Assembly: GCA_002749535.1 (NCBI GenBank)
Contig: MZZL01000010.1
Span: forward strand, 1-53,962
Direction: 5' to 3'
Origin: Apophysomyces variabilis
Taxonomy: Eukaryota > Mucoromycota > Mucoromycetes > Mucorales > Mucoraceae
DNA: 53,962 bases
The position numbers were made by a program, and so were the translations under genes. Every line of letters begins with the position of its first letter. Position 1 is the first letter of the stretch. Below, in pieces: positions 34,355 to 44,584 of this stretch. The notes under the pieces are model-generated. The model did no database searches and was not told the DNA's origin. It saw only the letters and a program-made list of their open reading frames with translations.

Positions 34355-36005
34355 TCAGTTAACTGCCACATCTTTGTGAGCAGCTGCCCACTGATAGTAG
34401 TACAGAAGCGCAATGGTGGGTTGTCCAACCACACAGAATGAAATCCTAAAAATTGTATTGTTCAGTTTTCACATGAATTAACTAGTCGCTTATAACCATT
34501 ACCAAAAGATAGTGTTACCCAGGGCACTGCCCTTGCCACGCCACTTTTCTAGAGGTTTTGTGATAGCAATCAGGGGGATCTGACCCAGCATACCCCAGAA
34601 TGCAAAACCGGTCAATGCATGAGTAGGAATACCCACCAAAACCTCATGCAGAACGGCAGACACGAAGAAGACCAAGAACTGACACAACGCAGGAGGCGCT
34701 CCACGCTGTACGCTAGGAAGATAGACGTGACGCTTGAAGAACAAATAGACCGGTCTATTCCAAAGTCGCCAGTAAGTCGCCAGATTGCCCGAGTTCCACC
34801 AAGCTAGATAAAATGTGCGGTCGCCGAATCGGAGGATCTCGCTCAGCGCGTTGAGGAAAGCGTGGAAGAGTGCATAGAACATCAGTAACCAGATCACAAC
34901 GGCGGTAGTTGAAAGTTTCAGGACCCGTTCGACAATGGTGACAAAGTTTTTCTCTTCCAATGCTCGCAAGGAATTGGCCAATGTCGGTTTGGCATATTGT
35001 TCTGTTAAGACGTACATCATCACCAGGCAGACAATCAGTTCAGCAACGCGTTTAAGGAAGAATGTCAAACGGAACTCGGATGTGCGAGGATATGAAGGTT
35101 GATAGCAAAGGGTAGGTGCGAAGAAAAAGTACAAAAGATTGTTTCCCCGTACGTTGGCAGGATATTTTGCGCGCTCATCATCTGAGTAGAACTCATCAGG
35201 ATTACCGCTTACAAGTTGTCTTCGTAGATCTCGGTTGACCAAAGCAAACGATGTCAACTTGAGGAAGGTAATAAGGCAAATAATCAAAACACCGGAGCCC
35301 ACTATAGCCAGAACAGAAATCAGTCAAGGTACTTATCCCTATGGGCCTGTTTCATTCGAGCACTAACCAAGAGGATGATAAATTTTGGTGTACACAATGT
35401 AAGACGGGAAGGTGAGAAGGAACGAAAGATGAGCAATATGAGTTGCAGCGGCAACACGGTCGAGCACAGCCAATTTGTTTAGAAAGTCCGGCTTCGCATC
35501 CTTTGCTTGTACAGCCAGTTTAGCCATACCATATTCCACCATAAGTGCCACGCCTAGACTGAGCGGGACACTAAGCCAGGCAATAACGAAGAAACCGTAG
35601 TCTTGGTATGGAATGTAGCTGTGAGGCAACCGAATGAGGAGACCATACTTCATCCAGTTTTCGATGATCAGCCGAATGTTACTTGCACCGAGGACAAGCA
35701 CTGGTTGGTAATCAGTAACGGTGTCAGTTTCTTCTTTACTACCACTTACTTCCTAACCGAATAAAGCCACTGTAGTTTTCTGGAGGAGCTTCCTTGGAGA
35801 GCACCGAAGCCTTGGTTAATGTGTGTATGGGTATTGTGTGGCTCAAGCCAGGGTAGTTGTTCTTCTTTTTATCTTCATGCTTTTCTTCGATAATAGTGGA
35901 TACCCGTTTCGTGATGCGTAGATCTCTTCTCTGTCGAGTTTCTGTCTGATCGTCTTCACTATCCGTGACGACCTTTGCAGATCTGCGCTGCTGAAGGGTC
36001 GCCAT
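34355..36005 (-). CDS. DGAT1: Diacylglycerol O-acyltransferase 1 (MBOAT family), 492 aa
   Basis: ER-membrane enzyme that transfers an acyl group from acyl-CoA to diacylglycerol, the committed step of triacylglycerol storage. Exons are 35750-36005, 35368-35700, 34503-35301 and 34355-34445, summing to 493 codons. The N-terminus is polar and charged, followed by several membrane segments. PANVRGNNLLYFFFAPTLCY and YPRTSEFRLTFFLKRVAEL are DGAT1-type. FYLAWWNSGNLATYWRLWNR is the MBOAT substrate-binding block, and SAVLHEVLVGIP holds the catalytic histidine. The end is YYYQWAAAHKDVAVN. A sterol acyltransferase (ARE) is the alternative, but the motifs favour DGAT1. Start at 36005 is chosen over an upstream in-frame ATG in the probable leader because the family N-terminus is short and polar. 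Confidence 0.92.
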
Positions 36006-37087
36006 AAGTGTTTCTGTTTCTTTGTTTGAGGTAGTAATAGAGTGTGAAAGAAAAAGGAACAGATGAAAAAGGGAAGCAACTGTATATAGCCAATGGTCTG
36101 ATTCAAGTTCCGCAAGCTTCACATGCTAATGCGTGTGCGTTTCATATTTCCCAAACACTTCACGTTTTAGTTTGCTGAAAAAATCATTAAGCTTTCTTCT
36201 TTTCCTTAGAATGGGTGCTCTAAGTTGTATTGTGTAGTATTTGAGGTTTGTTATTGAATCCATGGAGTGATGGCAGCTTGCAAAAAGTAGCTATTGACCA
36301 ATACTCTGATTGTGGTCAGCACGTGGAAACCAATCGCCGCCGTGAAAGGGAGTTGTTAATGGTATTGCGCTTGTAATTCCTGATATATAACTGCTTTTAT
36401 TTGTTCATAATGAGAACGGAAGGATCGGATCCCTGCTCTCCTGTTGTTGTACTAAGGAATACAGCCAATAGACTACTCCGATTCCGTATTTGCAGGGACT
36501 CTGCAACAATTAAGTTACTCATTGATTAAAGTTTTCTAGAATCAGAAATGGTAATCCATGTAAATAGCCGATAAGCTTGAAGGACAATTTAGATCTTTTT
36601 TGCTCTTTCTTAATCATGGTTCCTAACTGCTTCTTACTGCAAATACTCGTCCTACAGCAACAGAGCAAATTGTAATTGCACTTCTTGTTACACCAATTCC
36701 CGTGTCCATGTGCTTCCAATAAGCACTTGCCCTCTACGCTATTTTTGTTTTGGTCTGTAATCAAAGGTAGGCAAGCCTTGTCGTTTTACAGAGACCGGAA
36801 TTGCTGTTGTTCTGGGTCGCCAATAGTTCTCTTGCCTATCTGGATCGCAACTTCGTTAACTAAATACCAAGAGAACGGCGATAGATAACCATCACACACA
36901 GAATCTATCTGTTCGTTTACACGATTTTGTATTGCTTAAAGCGGATATGCGTAAATACTAAAAAAAATCTTTGCCTTTGTTGTGTTAGAAAGCAGGGCTG
37001 GATTGATCGGTTAAACATTTCCGTCTCCGGAGCCTGTATCTTTCGGACTGTGACAACGGCAGACCCACCCATTACTCTTCGTCCTCT
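36006..37087. other. Divergent intergenic region, DGAT1 / SDHAF4
   Basis: 1.1 kb with no gene seen. On the minus strand a CCATTGGC next to TATATA (about 36082-36096) lies some 80 bp before the DGAT1 start codon, a plausible CCAAT/TATA core promoter. Confidence 0.45.
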
Positions 37088-37366
37088 ATGTTAGGAAATA
37101 CCATTCGACGATCCTATACCAGCTTGAATCGACCTGGACCTCTTCCTCTGGGGAATAAAAAGAAACAACAGGAAATGCTCGATTTAATTCGAAACAAACA
37201 GCAGCGAGATTTGAAAGACGAGGGTGCCCTACATGACGATGCCAGAAAACTGCAGCCGGAATTCGAGGGCGATGTGAATCCGAAGACGGGTGAAGTGAAT
37301 GGACCAAAAAATGAGCCGTTAAAACATGGCGATTGGAGTTTTGGCGGAAGAGTTACAGACTTTTAG
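37088..37366 (+). CDS. SDHAF4: Succinate dehydrogenase assembly factor 4, 92 aa
   Basis: Small mitochondrial-matrix chaperone (Sdh8 in yeast) that binds flavinylated SdhA before complex II assembly. It is a single exon. The first about 20 residues (MLGNTIRRSYTSLNRPGPLP) form a basic, Ser/Arg-rich mitochondrial presequence. The hallmark C-terminal block FEGDVNPKTGEVNGPKNEPL, then HGDWSFGGRVTDF at the very end, is diagnostic of the family. Length is normal. It converges on the Bud4-like gene, with 208 bp between the stops. Confidence 0.95.
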   Translation: MLGNTIRRSYTSLNRPGPLPLGNKKKQQEMLDLIRNKQQRDLKDEGALHDDARKLQPEFEGDVNPKTGEVNGPKNEPLKHGDWSFGGRVTDF

Positions 37367-37574
37367 CGATACTCTTGTCAAAACGTTTATTTGGAAAGAT
37401 TTACATATTTAATAAAGCTGATATGCCAGCACAGTGTAAAGCGCAAGCATACTGTGGAAATAAAACAAGGTGGCCTACTGGTTCTCCCTCTTTCTGGAAA
37501 ACTATTGCTATTTTGACTTTTTGTACATTGTATACAAGTTATATACTCTTATGAATAGGCTTATTGCTCGCAAT

Positions 37575-40482
37575 TTAGTTCAAATGTCCCTCGGTGTTGT
37601 CCATCCACGCTGGCCGTGGGGGGACTTTCCCCAGTATCACAGTAAGTACTTCCAGCCATCGATTGCGGTCCTCAGCAGAGTCACAGAAGAACTCGATTTT
37701 CTCACCGTTATTAAAGAAGATTTGAAATCCATTCTTAACTGAGAAACATATTTCATCTTCCTTAACACATGGCGGCCTGCCAAGGGCCTTCACATGTCCC
37801 GCAATATGATTTTCGTTTTGCCTAACCTTCTGCACTGGCGATACGACATTCCTCTCCATTGTTGTATCCGCAATTATGGAATGGTCACAGGCTAGTAAAA
37901 CGGCTTTGGAGAGATCGATGACAATCCGGGGAGAACGGAATGTGTCCGTAAAAGAGAACAAGCGACCTCCTTGTAATTGAAAGTAGCGCCGTCGCCAAAA
38001 CTTCATGTAAAAGGACATGGTTGGATGATGTGAGTGCCTTTCGTGTTCTTTTGCCCCTTTTTCTCTTTTCCTTGTACTTACATTTACATCACCGCCTAGT
38101 TGAGACATGTAGCCCGCCTGCCAGCATGTTTGATGAAACTTCCGCGCATTCATTGCTTGTTCGCATGTGTAAATATCTATCGGAAGACCAGCATCCGTCT
38201 AATATCACGCGTCTATGAGAAGTGTCTTTTCTTCTTCTTGTGTTACCTTTGGATCAACATTGGGAAGGTAGAAAAGCTCAACAGTCAGCCTTCCAACAGC
38301 CTTTTCTGGTACTCTGTCATGATATTTTTCTCGTTTGGCTTTTGCTCCAAAAGGATGTTTTGATGGTCGATACCAACCGTTGACTAGTGCAAAGGAAGCT
38401 GTACATGTCTTTTCTCGACATTGATCCATAATATTGTGAAGAGAAACACGGCTTTGTGCAAGCGCACCATTTGATCGATTCACATAACGAGTGATCCCGT
38501 TGGACCGGGTCGTAATAAGCCTTCTCAGTTGTTGTCCATGGCTTGTATAAGAATTTTTTACTTTGAGAGTCAAAGTAAACTCGCACCCAGGTTCGGCATC
38601 ACTGAGAAAGCATCATCAGAAAATAAGATCTACGATTCGAATTGCCTTACATATGACATCCATAATTAAACGCTACACTATGGCTCATTGGCTGGTAATT
38701 GGTCAATTGTTCGGTTTTCCCATCATTAATTGCACAGCAGATAAGCGGTGGATCTGCAGGGGATGGATGTAAGGAGTCAACATTGTTAGTTTGAAATTGC
38801 TTGCCTTTGTCAATAGGAAAGTCGAGATTTTCGGCTGCAACGATTTGCAAGTATAACAAACCGCTTCCCGTCCTTGACTGTCCAGGAGATTCTATGGGCA
38901 TGGCAGACACATCCTACATTCACCTCTGTTTTAGCGGAACGTGTTTTAAACCAATATTCCTAATCGAAACACAAACGTTTTTCTCATCCACTGTGTACCA
39001 AACTAGCGCGTCTTCTGGGGGAGATTGCAATTGGTCTTTGTTCCACGAAGCTTTGTCATCTCCCACAAATATAAGCTTATGCTGATGCATTTCATTATGT
39101 TCGTTTGCCTGGAAAAGAAAGAAACAGCAAGTCATTATACTAGCGAATTGAACAAGCTCTCTTACCACGTTGGCTGTGATCTGTTCAAGCTCACTGATCA
39201 ATGATTTGCCAAATTCCGTAGTTTGCTTATTCGATTCTAATGGCAAAGACTGCTCTATGTTCTCCCAGGCACTTTTCTCACTTGGCAGGTATTGAGGCGG
39301 AACATGCTCAAGTGATGCTGCTGTCGAAGTGTCTCCTTCATCGGATTCGGCAAGGTGTTCCGCATTTCCCGGATTCGGCACCCGGTCGGTGACAACATTA
39401 TCATTCGTAGCGTTAGTCAACTGTATTCCATTTTGGGAAGGGAGCTTAGGTTCGTGAGGTGCTTTAAACCGAGCATTTCGTGCTCTGGTGATGGCTGCCA
39501 TAATCTGCTTTTCGATCGATTCAAGTGAAACTTGGTCAGGAGTCTGGTCTCCATTATCAGTATTCAGATCGTTTGCCGTGTGCGTACTGTAGGGCGTCTT
39601 TATTGGACTGGCAATTAACATATCCAAAATACTGTCCGCCTTCTTCCGTCTTTCTCGCTTCGGGGGAAATGATACAGGATTGTTGCCTGCTATAGTGACC
39701 TGATGCTGCCGTTGTTGTTGCATTTGTTCGGTGTTGTCCGGATGTAGTTTAATGATTTGTTTGTCCTCCACAGCGTGAGTTTGTTTACTCGCATTACCGA
39801 TGGAAGGTACAGCAAACAATGGGTTTCTGGGAAGATCGACCTTGTTGTCCGTGATACCCACAGCAGATGGTGTTCGAACTTCTTCTTCTTCAGAGCTTTC
39901 TTCGTCCTCGTCCTCTCCATATTCCAGATCATCTATATCTTGCTTCTCTCCTGCCATAAAGACTTCATCGTCACCCGCAATCTGGGAACCTGATTCTGGT
40001 GTAGTAGATTGGTAGAAGTTTTCAATCTCATGTATGCACGGAGTATCGCTGAACGTGACACTCTTGCGTACGCCTCTTCTCCGTTCCGATACGAGCACAG
40101 ACTCTGTCGGCTCAAGACAGTGATTTTCATTGTTTTGATATAGGGAATTCTGCAAGTATGCCGACGAGATACACATGTCATGACTCATTGATGGTTGCTT
40201 AGCAAAGGATGTGGTTTCACTTCGTAAGTGATCCAGGTTGCCAAAAGGTGATCTGTTTTGATTGGACTTGATAACCAACGCAGCGACTTCGATTTTTTTA
40301 GCTGCGAAATTTTTACCAAGCTCTGGTCGTTCTATTTTTTGCCGCAGTTCCTTTGGAGCACAAAGGTGGCTTTCAAGACCTGAAGAGCTAGATGACCGAT
40401 CAGGGGACGCGGGCACTGGAGTCTTTGGTGATTCTGTGGAGCTCTCTTTGTAGTTGTCCCTTAGGGTTGTCATCGTGCTCAT
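37575..40482 (-). CDS. BUD4: Bud4/anillin-like protein with C-terminal PH domain, 868 aa
   Basis: Cortical scaffold organising septins and the division site. Exons are 39166-40482, 38934-39108, 38651-38872, 38247-38601, 38088-38199 and 37575-38000, totalling 869 codons. The N-terminal 440 residues are disordered, with Ser/Pro-rich and strongly acidic stretches (residues about 180-200). RTGSGLLYLQIVAAENLDFP starts the C2-like anillin-homology region. EKAVGRLTVELFYLPNVDPK leads, via a 51-nt intron, to a PH domain beginning CWQAGYMSQLGGDFWRRRYF and ending EDRNRWLEVLTVIL. Removing the introns restores the uninterrupted GGD-WRRR PH strand typical of Bud4 and anillin. The 5' leader is pyrimidine-rich on the coding strand. 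Confidence 0.85.
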
Positions 40483-41778
40483 TGAGTTGCTTACACGTTA
40501 CAAAAGTAAGAAGAAAGGAAAAACAACAGAGGCAGGGAAAGATAGAAGGATAGAAAGAGACAAAAAGAGATGGGAAGAAGGAAGACAGGCTTTGAACGTA
40601 TTAAGTTTTGTATAGTTACGCTTTAGTCGAAGTGGTTTCCATTATGCCTGTGCAGCTGAATCTGAATTCACTTTCCCTCATAGGTTGTTTGTTTTGCTGT
40701 ACCTTTTTCCAATTCAGGCACTATAGGAACCTTGCCACCCGGAAATAATCCGATTGTACCTATTGTTTTCTTTTGTTGCAAAACGTATTGTCAGATTTTA
40801 CTTTTTAAGTCTTTGGCTTTTCGGAAATAGAGGTCTTACTGATGAGCATTCGTTCCGATCAAATGGTACAGCATCAAGTTATACAGTGCGAATTTATAAG
40901 TACACATTACACGGATCGCGATGGTCCGTCGCTAACCAGGCAATACAGTTGTATTTTCAATCGCAGAGATTAACACGATTTTAATTGACCGAAAACACTC
41001 AATGTGTCTTAAAGAAACAGGTAACTTCTCCCTGACCAAGATGACAGCGGAGCTCCGTAATATTATTCCCTGGACCATCCCGGATTCGGCACAACAAAAG
41101 CATGATTCAGCAAAAGCAGCTATACAAAAACAATGAATCTCAGCCAAGCCTCGAAACGCGTACTTTCCTTTTCTTGTCTATCAGCAATGTAGTACGACAC
41201 TTGACGGTGCTTCAATGGATTATTGATGTTGTCGACAGCCTAACCCCATTGTGAATTAGGTGAATTAATGTTCGCCAATGATGTGCGAATGCTAAGCTTA
41301 CAGTGACCTCACTGCAACTGTCACTAAATCTCGATTAGCGAATAACCGAAGTCGGCTCTATATCCCCGTATTTTCTGCTAACAAGTACATGAGCAAGAGT
41401 GGTTTATCAACAAAAGAATTGCTGCTTTTGTGAGATGACTGCTGGACAGTGTATTTTTAACTGTCATATCTCTCTGTGAGTGCTCTTCTCCGAGCTGTAC
41501 ATCATATGCCGTCTATCATGACACGGCAGAAATGCTATCGTATGACTGCGACTATCAACAACGATATGTATGTTTATATGCTATGAAACTGTGACCGCAA
41601 TCATGTAATACTCAAACTATACGTTGGAAGAGACACACCATAACCTAGTTCGATAAACCCATCTGTTGGAAAGTGGAGGATTTTTTTTTGCAAAAACTCA
41701 TGGTAAGCTACTAATGAAAGACTAATCTTTCTGAGTGCAAGAATGTTTCAATAAAAGGTCTTTCTGATATACAACGCA
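40483..41778. other. Intergenic, no gene seen
   Basis: 1.3 kb between the zinc-knuckle gene stop and the BUD4 start. Only short, unconvincing frames on both strands; no recognisable repeat or RNA gene. Confidence 0.45.
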
Positions 41779-44426
41779 TTATGCATTGCGAACGATGACA
41801 TAATCGTCCATGTTGTAGTACAGTCGGTAAGCCCCGTTCATATTGTAGTTATTGTCATGCGCATTGGCATCATTGTTAAACTGCCGCCTGACAGGGTTTG
41901 TGTCGTTGGTTAAAGATTTGCGCTTCTCACAATCAATCAGCCAATGTCCGTGTTGTTTGCATCGGTGACAAGTTGGGGTGTGGTTGCTATCATTGATGAA
42001 GCCAGCGTCAGAAAGTCGCAACATATTCTGTTCCCAATTCAAGGGATATCCGGGTTGATGAGAAAATGAACACAAGGAGCTGTTCCCAGTATCATCCTTT
42101 TCTACAACAGTTGGGGAAGCAATATAGCAACAGAAGCTGCGACCTTGCAAATCTATGATTGCCGCAGTGTTGGGGATGTGTGTTTCAACGGCCAATAGCT
42201 GTATTCTGGATCCATACTCCCTCAACTTTTTGGCAATACTTTGGAGCGTCTCATTCGGTTGACTCTTGGAATAAATTCCAATAGATTCCATGAACAGGTT
42301 AGTATCACGCATATGGCAAGCTGCAAGTACAGCGCTCCATGCTTGTTGAGCATCGAGTAGGGGCATAAAAGGACAATCGCGAAATACGATATGGTCCAGT
42401 GCTCCACAATGTCGACACTGATAAAGATTGCCTAGACTCATATGCTGGTATTGTTGATCCGACGGTAATCGACATTCATCTTCGTCCACAAATTTCAGGA
42501 TACTCCTAAATCGATCTTCTACACCGACCAAGTCGGTCTGTTCCACATGATTATCTTTCCAATATGCAGAACAATCAGAGTATTGTCTTTCGCTCAGCGT
42601 CTGCCTAACTGGCTGAGATCCATATACCAAAGGAATACCTTCAATGGGGGACCAAATAGCGGTTGAACTCGCCTCATCACTTCTGTGCTCTGGGGACCGT
42701 CTGAAGGAATAGTAATCACGAGAAATGGTTCGATTCTGTTGTTGCAATGGGTTCCACAAATTCTGTAACGTCGTGTGATAATTTGTGTCATACGAGAGGC
42801 TCTTTCTGTTTTGGTCATCCAGGTTGGTTGATTGCGAAGACACTACATCGGTTGAGGTCCACGGCATATTATGGATAGACTGCCGAGAGGCTTTATTTGG
42901 CATATCTGATCGGCAGAAATTGCTTCTGTTGAGCGTTGAAGCCGTTCCCTCCGACGTCTTCCATTTAGATCGAGGATACAGATTTGAAGATGGGACAGAA
43001 TTTGGAGCATGCGAACAAAGCGATGTATTTCCGCAATTGTCGATTGCTAAGATGCCGTTTTGGAGTCTGGCTGGTGATTTCCATATACGATCTAAAAATG
43101 CGTTGGCCCAAAAGTTGGAGGATGTGTTTCTTTTTCCTACCTGACCACCAAGGCTGGTCCGCAGCGATATTGGCCTTCTGTTGTAATGATCTTATATTTG
43201 TAGAACCGTACTGCCGATCCTGCAGATATTCTATCCCTTCTACGTCTGTTACAGTAGGTGGTGTCAGACTCGTCGTTGGTCCTTGTACGCTCGTCTCTTC
43301 AAGCCGGTACAGTGCCGTTGAAACTTGATGCCGCTTCTTATTTCTTGCCATTGCATGATGACGGTTTTCCGATGCCAACCGATCCTTCGTCTTTGTTTCC
43401 CAAGGGATTTCTCTTTTAGAAGCTTGCCCAGTTGTATCATTATCGTTCATTCGTTTTATATCAAGAAATGGAGAATATTCTTTGAACATCTCGGCTGTAT
43501 TTTCCCATGCTATTACACGATCTGGTTTCACCTCATCCCAACCTCCGGGCTTTGGTGGGATCGGTTTAAAATCTGGAGCACCAAATCGTTTCTTGCATCT
43601 CATAAACAGTGCTATTTCACTTGTCTTGACCACTCGTTCCTCCTCCGAATCAGGCGAATCTCTCCGGAAGCGGTTGCGCGATTGAACTGTATCCTGATAC
43701 GAATGTCGCCCTGATCGTTTACTGCGCTTGGCACGACCGGAATGAGATCGGTCCTTAACTGAATTACGGTTCATTATTAATATACTTATTTCTGAGCTAA
43801 TATTTGGCGTCTGATGACTTTGATGAGCTTTCTTACTAGACGATTGCTGTGCTGGTAACGTGGTCAAAATTGTTGTATCGCCTGGGCAATTTTCATCATC
43901 GGTGCAACTTTTTTTGCTTGTATTATTGTTATTCACTTCGCCTTAATTTTAACTGTTAATATGCATAGCATACAAAAGTTTACCTTTACATGACAGTTCT
44001 TTGTCTGGAGCGCTTTGGCCGAACTGACTATGTATCCGATCGTCGTGGCATTCGACTGAAGAAAAGAGATTCGACTTTTTAGTATATGTAACGCCAACTG
44101 GTGTCTGATGAAAATCCATATCAAATCGGTCTAACGCGGTAGCAGGTTTATATCTTGGTTACAAGTACGAGGTATAGTCCATAAACGAAAGAAAAGAAAA
44201 ACCAAAGGCTTGACAGTATGAGAAAAGAAAAAGAGAGAGTGGTAAAGGATAAACAAAAAGAGACTGGCAAATGAATGGTCATAATCAATGCAGGGGAAAT
44301 GTTCCAAGTGATGACTTTACTTAGTTTACCAGTGTACACAAAATCAATCTGCTCGTCGATAAGGAGCCTTTCATGGCACATGTTTAGGATCTTTGCTGTA
44401 CCATCCTGCCTATAGATACCCGGCAT
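41779..44426 (-). CDS. Zinc-knuckle (CCHC) protein of unknown function, 726 aa
   Basis: I do not recognise this gene. Exons are 44321-44426, 43984-44130, 43141-43941 and 41779-42905; they sum exactly to 727 codons, which joins two long frames into one protein. Residues about 1-85 include MPGIYRQDGTAKILNMCHER and a region opening RFDMDFHQTPVGVTYTKK. The middle has an Arg/Ser/Lys-rich stretch, then RCKKRFGAPDFKPIPPKPGG and AWENTAEMFKEYSPFL. The C-terminal part has a CCHC-like finger (CRHCGALDHIVFRDC, spacing C-x2-C-x4-H-x5-C) and a canonical zinc knuckle (CHRCKQHGHWLIDC). The final tail is Asn/Tyr-rich. Such knuckles usually bind single-stranded RNA or DNA, so an RNA-associated role is the inference. 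It shares a 158-bp divergent promoter with the Tag1-like gene. Confidence 0.75.
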
Positions 44427-44584
44427 ATGAGAGAAGAAAAGGTAAGATGACTACGAAAATCAATAGCATACGAAAGAAATATATTCAAAGCACATGATGA
44501 TTTTATGTCACTTGAGCATCGCGCCGGTCATTCAATTCCAGATCAACGCACCTTTCTTCCGTTTGTCTTCTACCTCACACAGCC
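44427..44584. promoter_or_regulatory. 158-bp bidirectional promoter
   Basis: Only 158 bp separate the start codons of two divergent genes (zinc-knuckle on minus, Tag1-like on plus). The interval must hold both leaders and core promoters. I see no clear TATA box in it. Confidence 0.55.

Noticed and set aside
42965..43140. Zinc-knuckle locus as two adjacent genes
   Set aside because: A GTAGGA donor at 43140 and an acceptor before 42905 join both frames in phase and the exon total is a whole number of codons, so one gene is the simpler reading.
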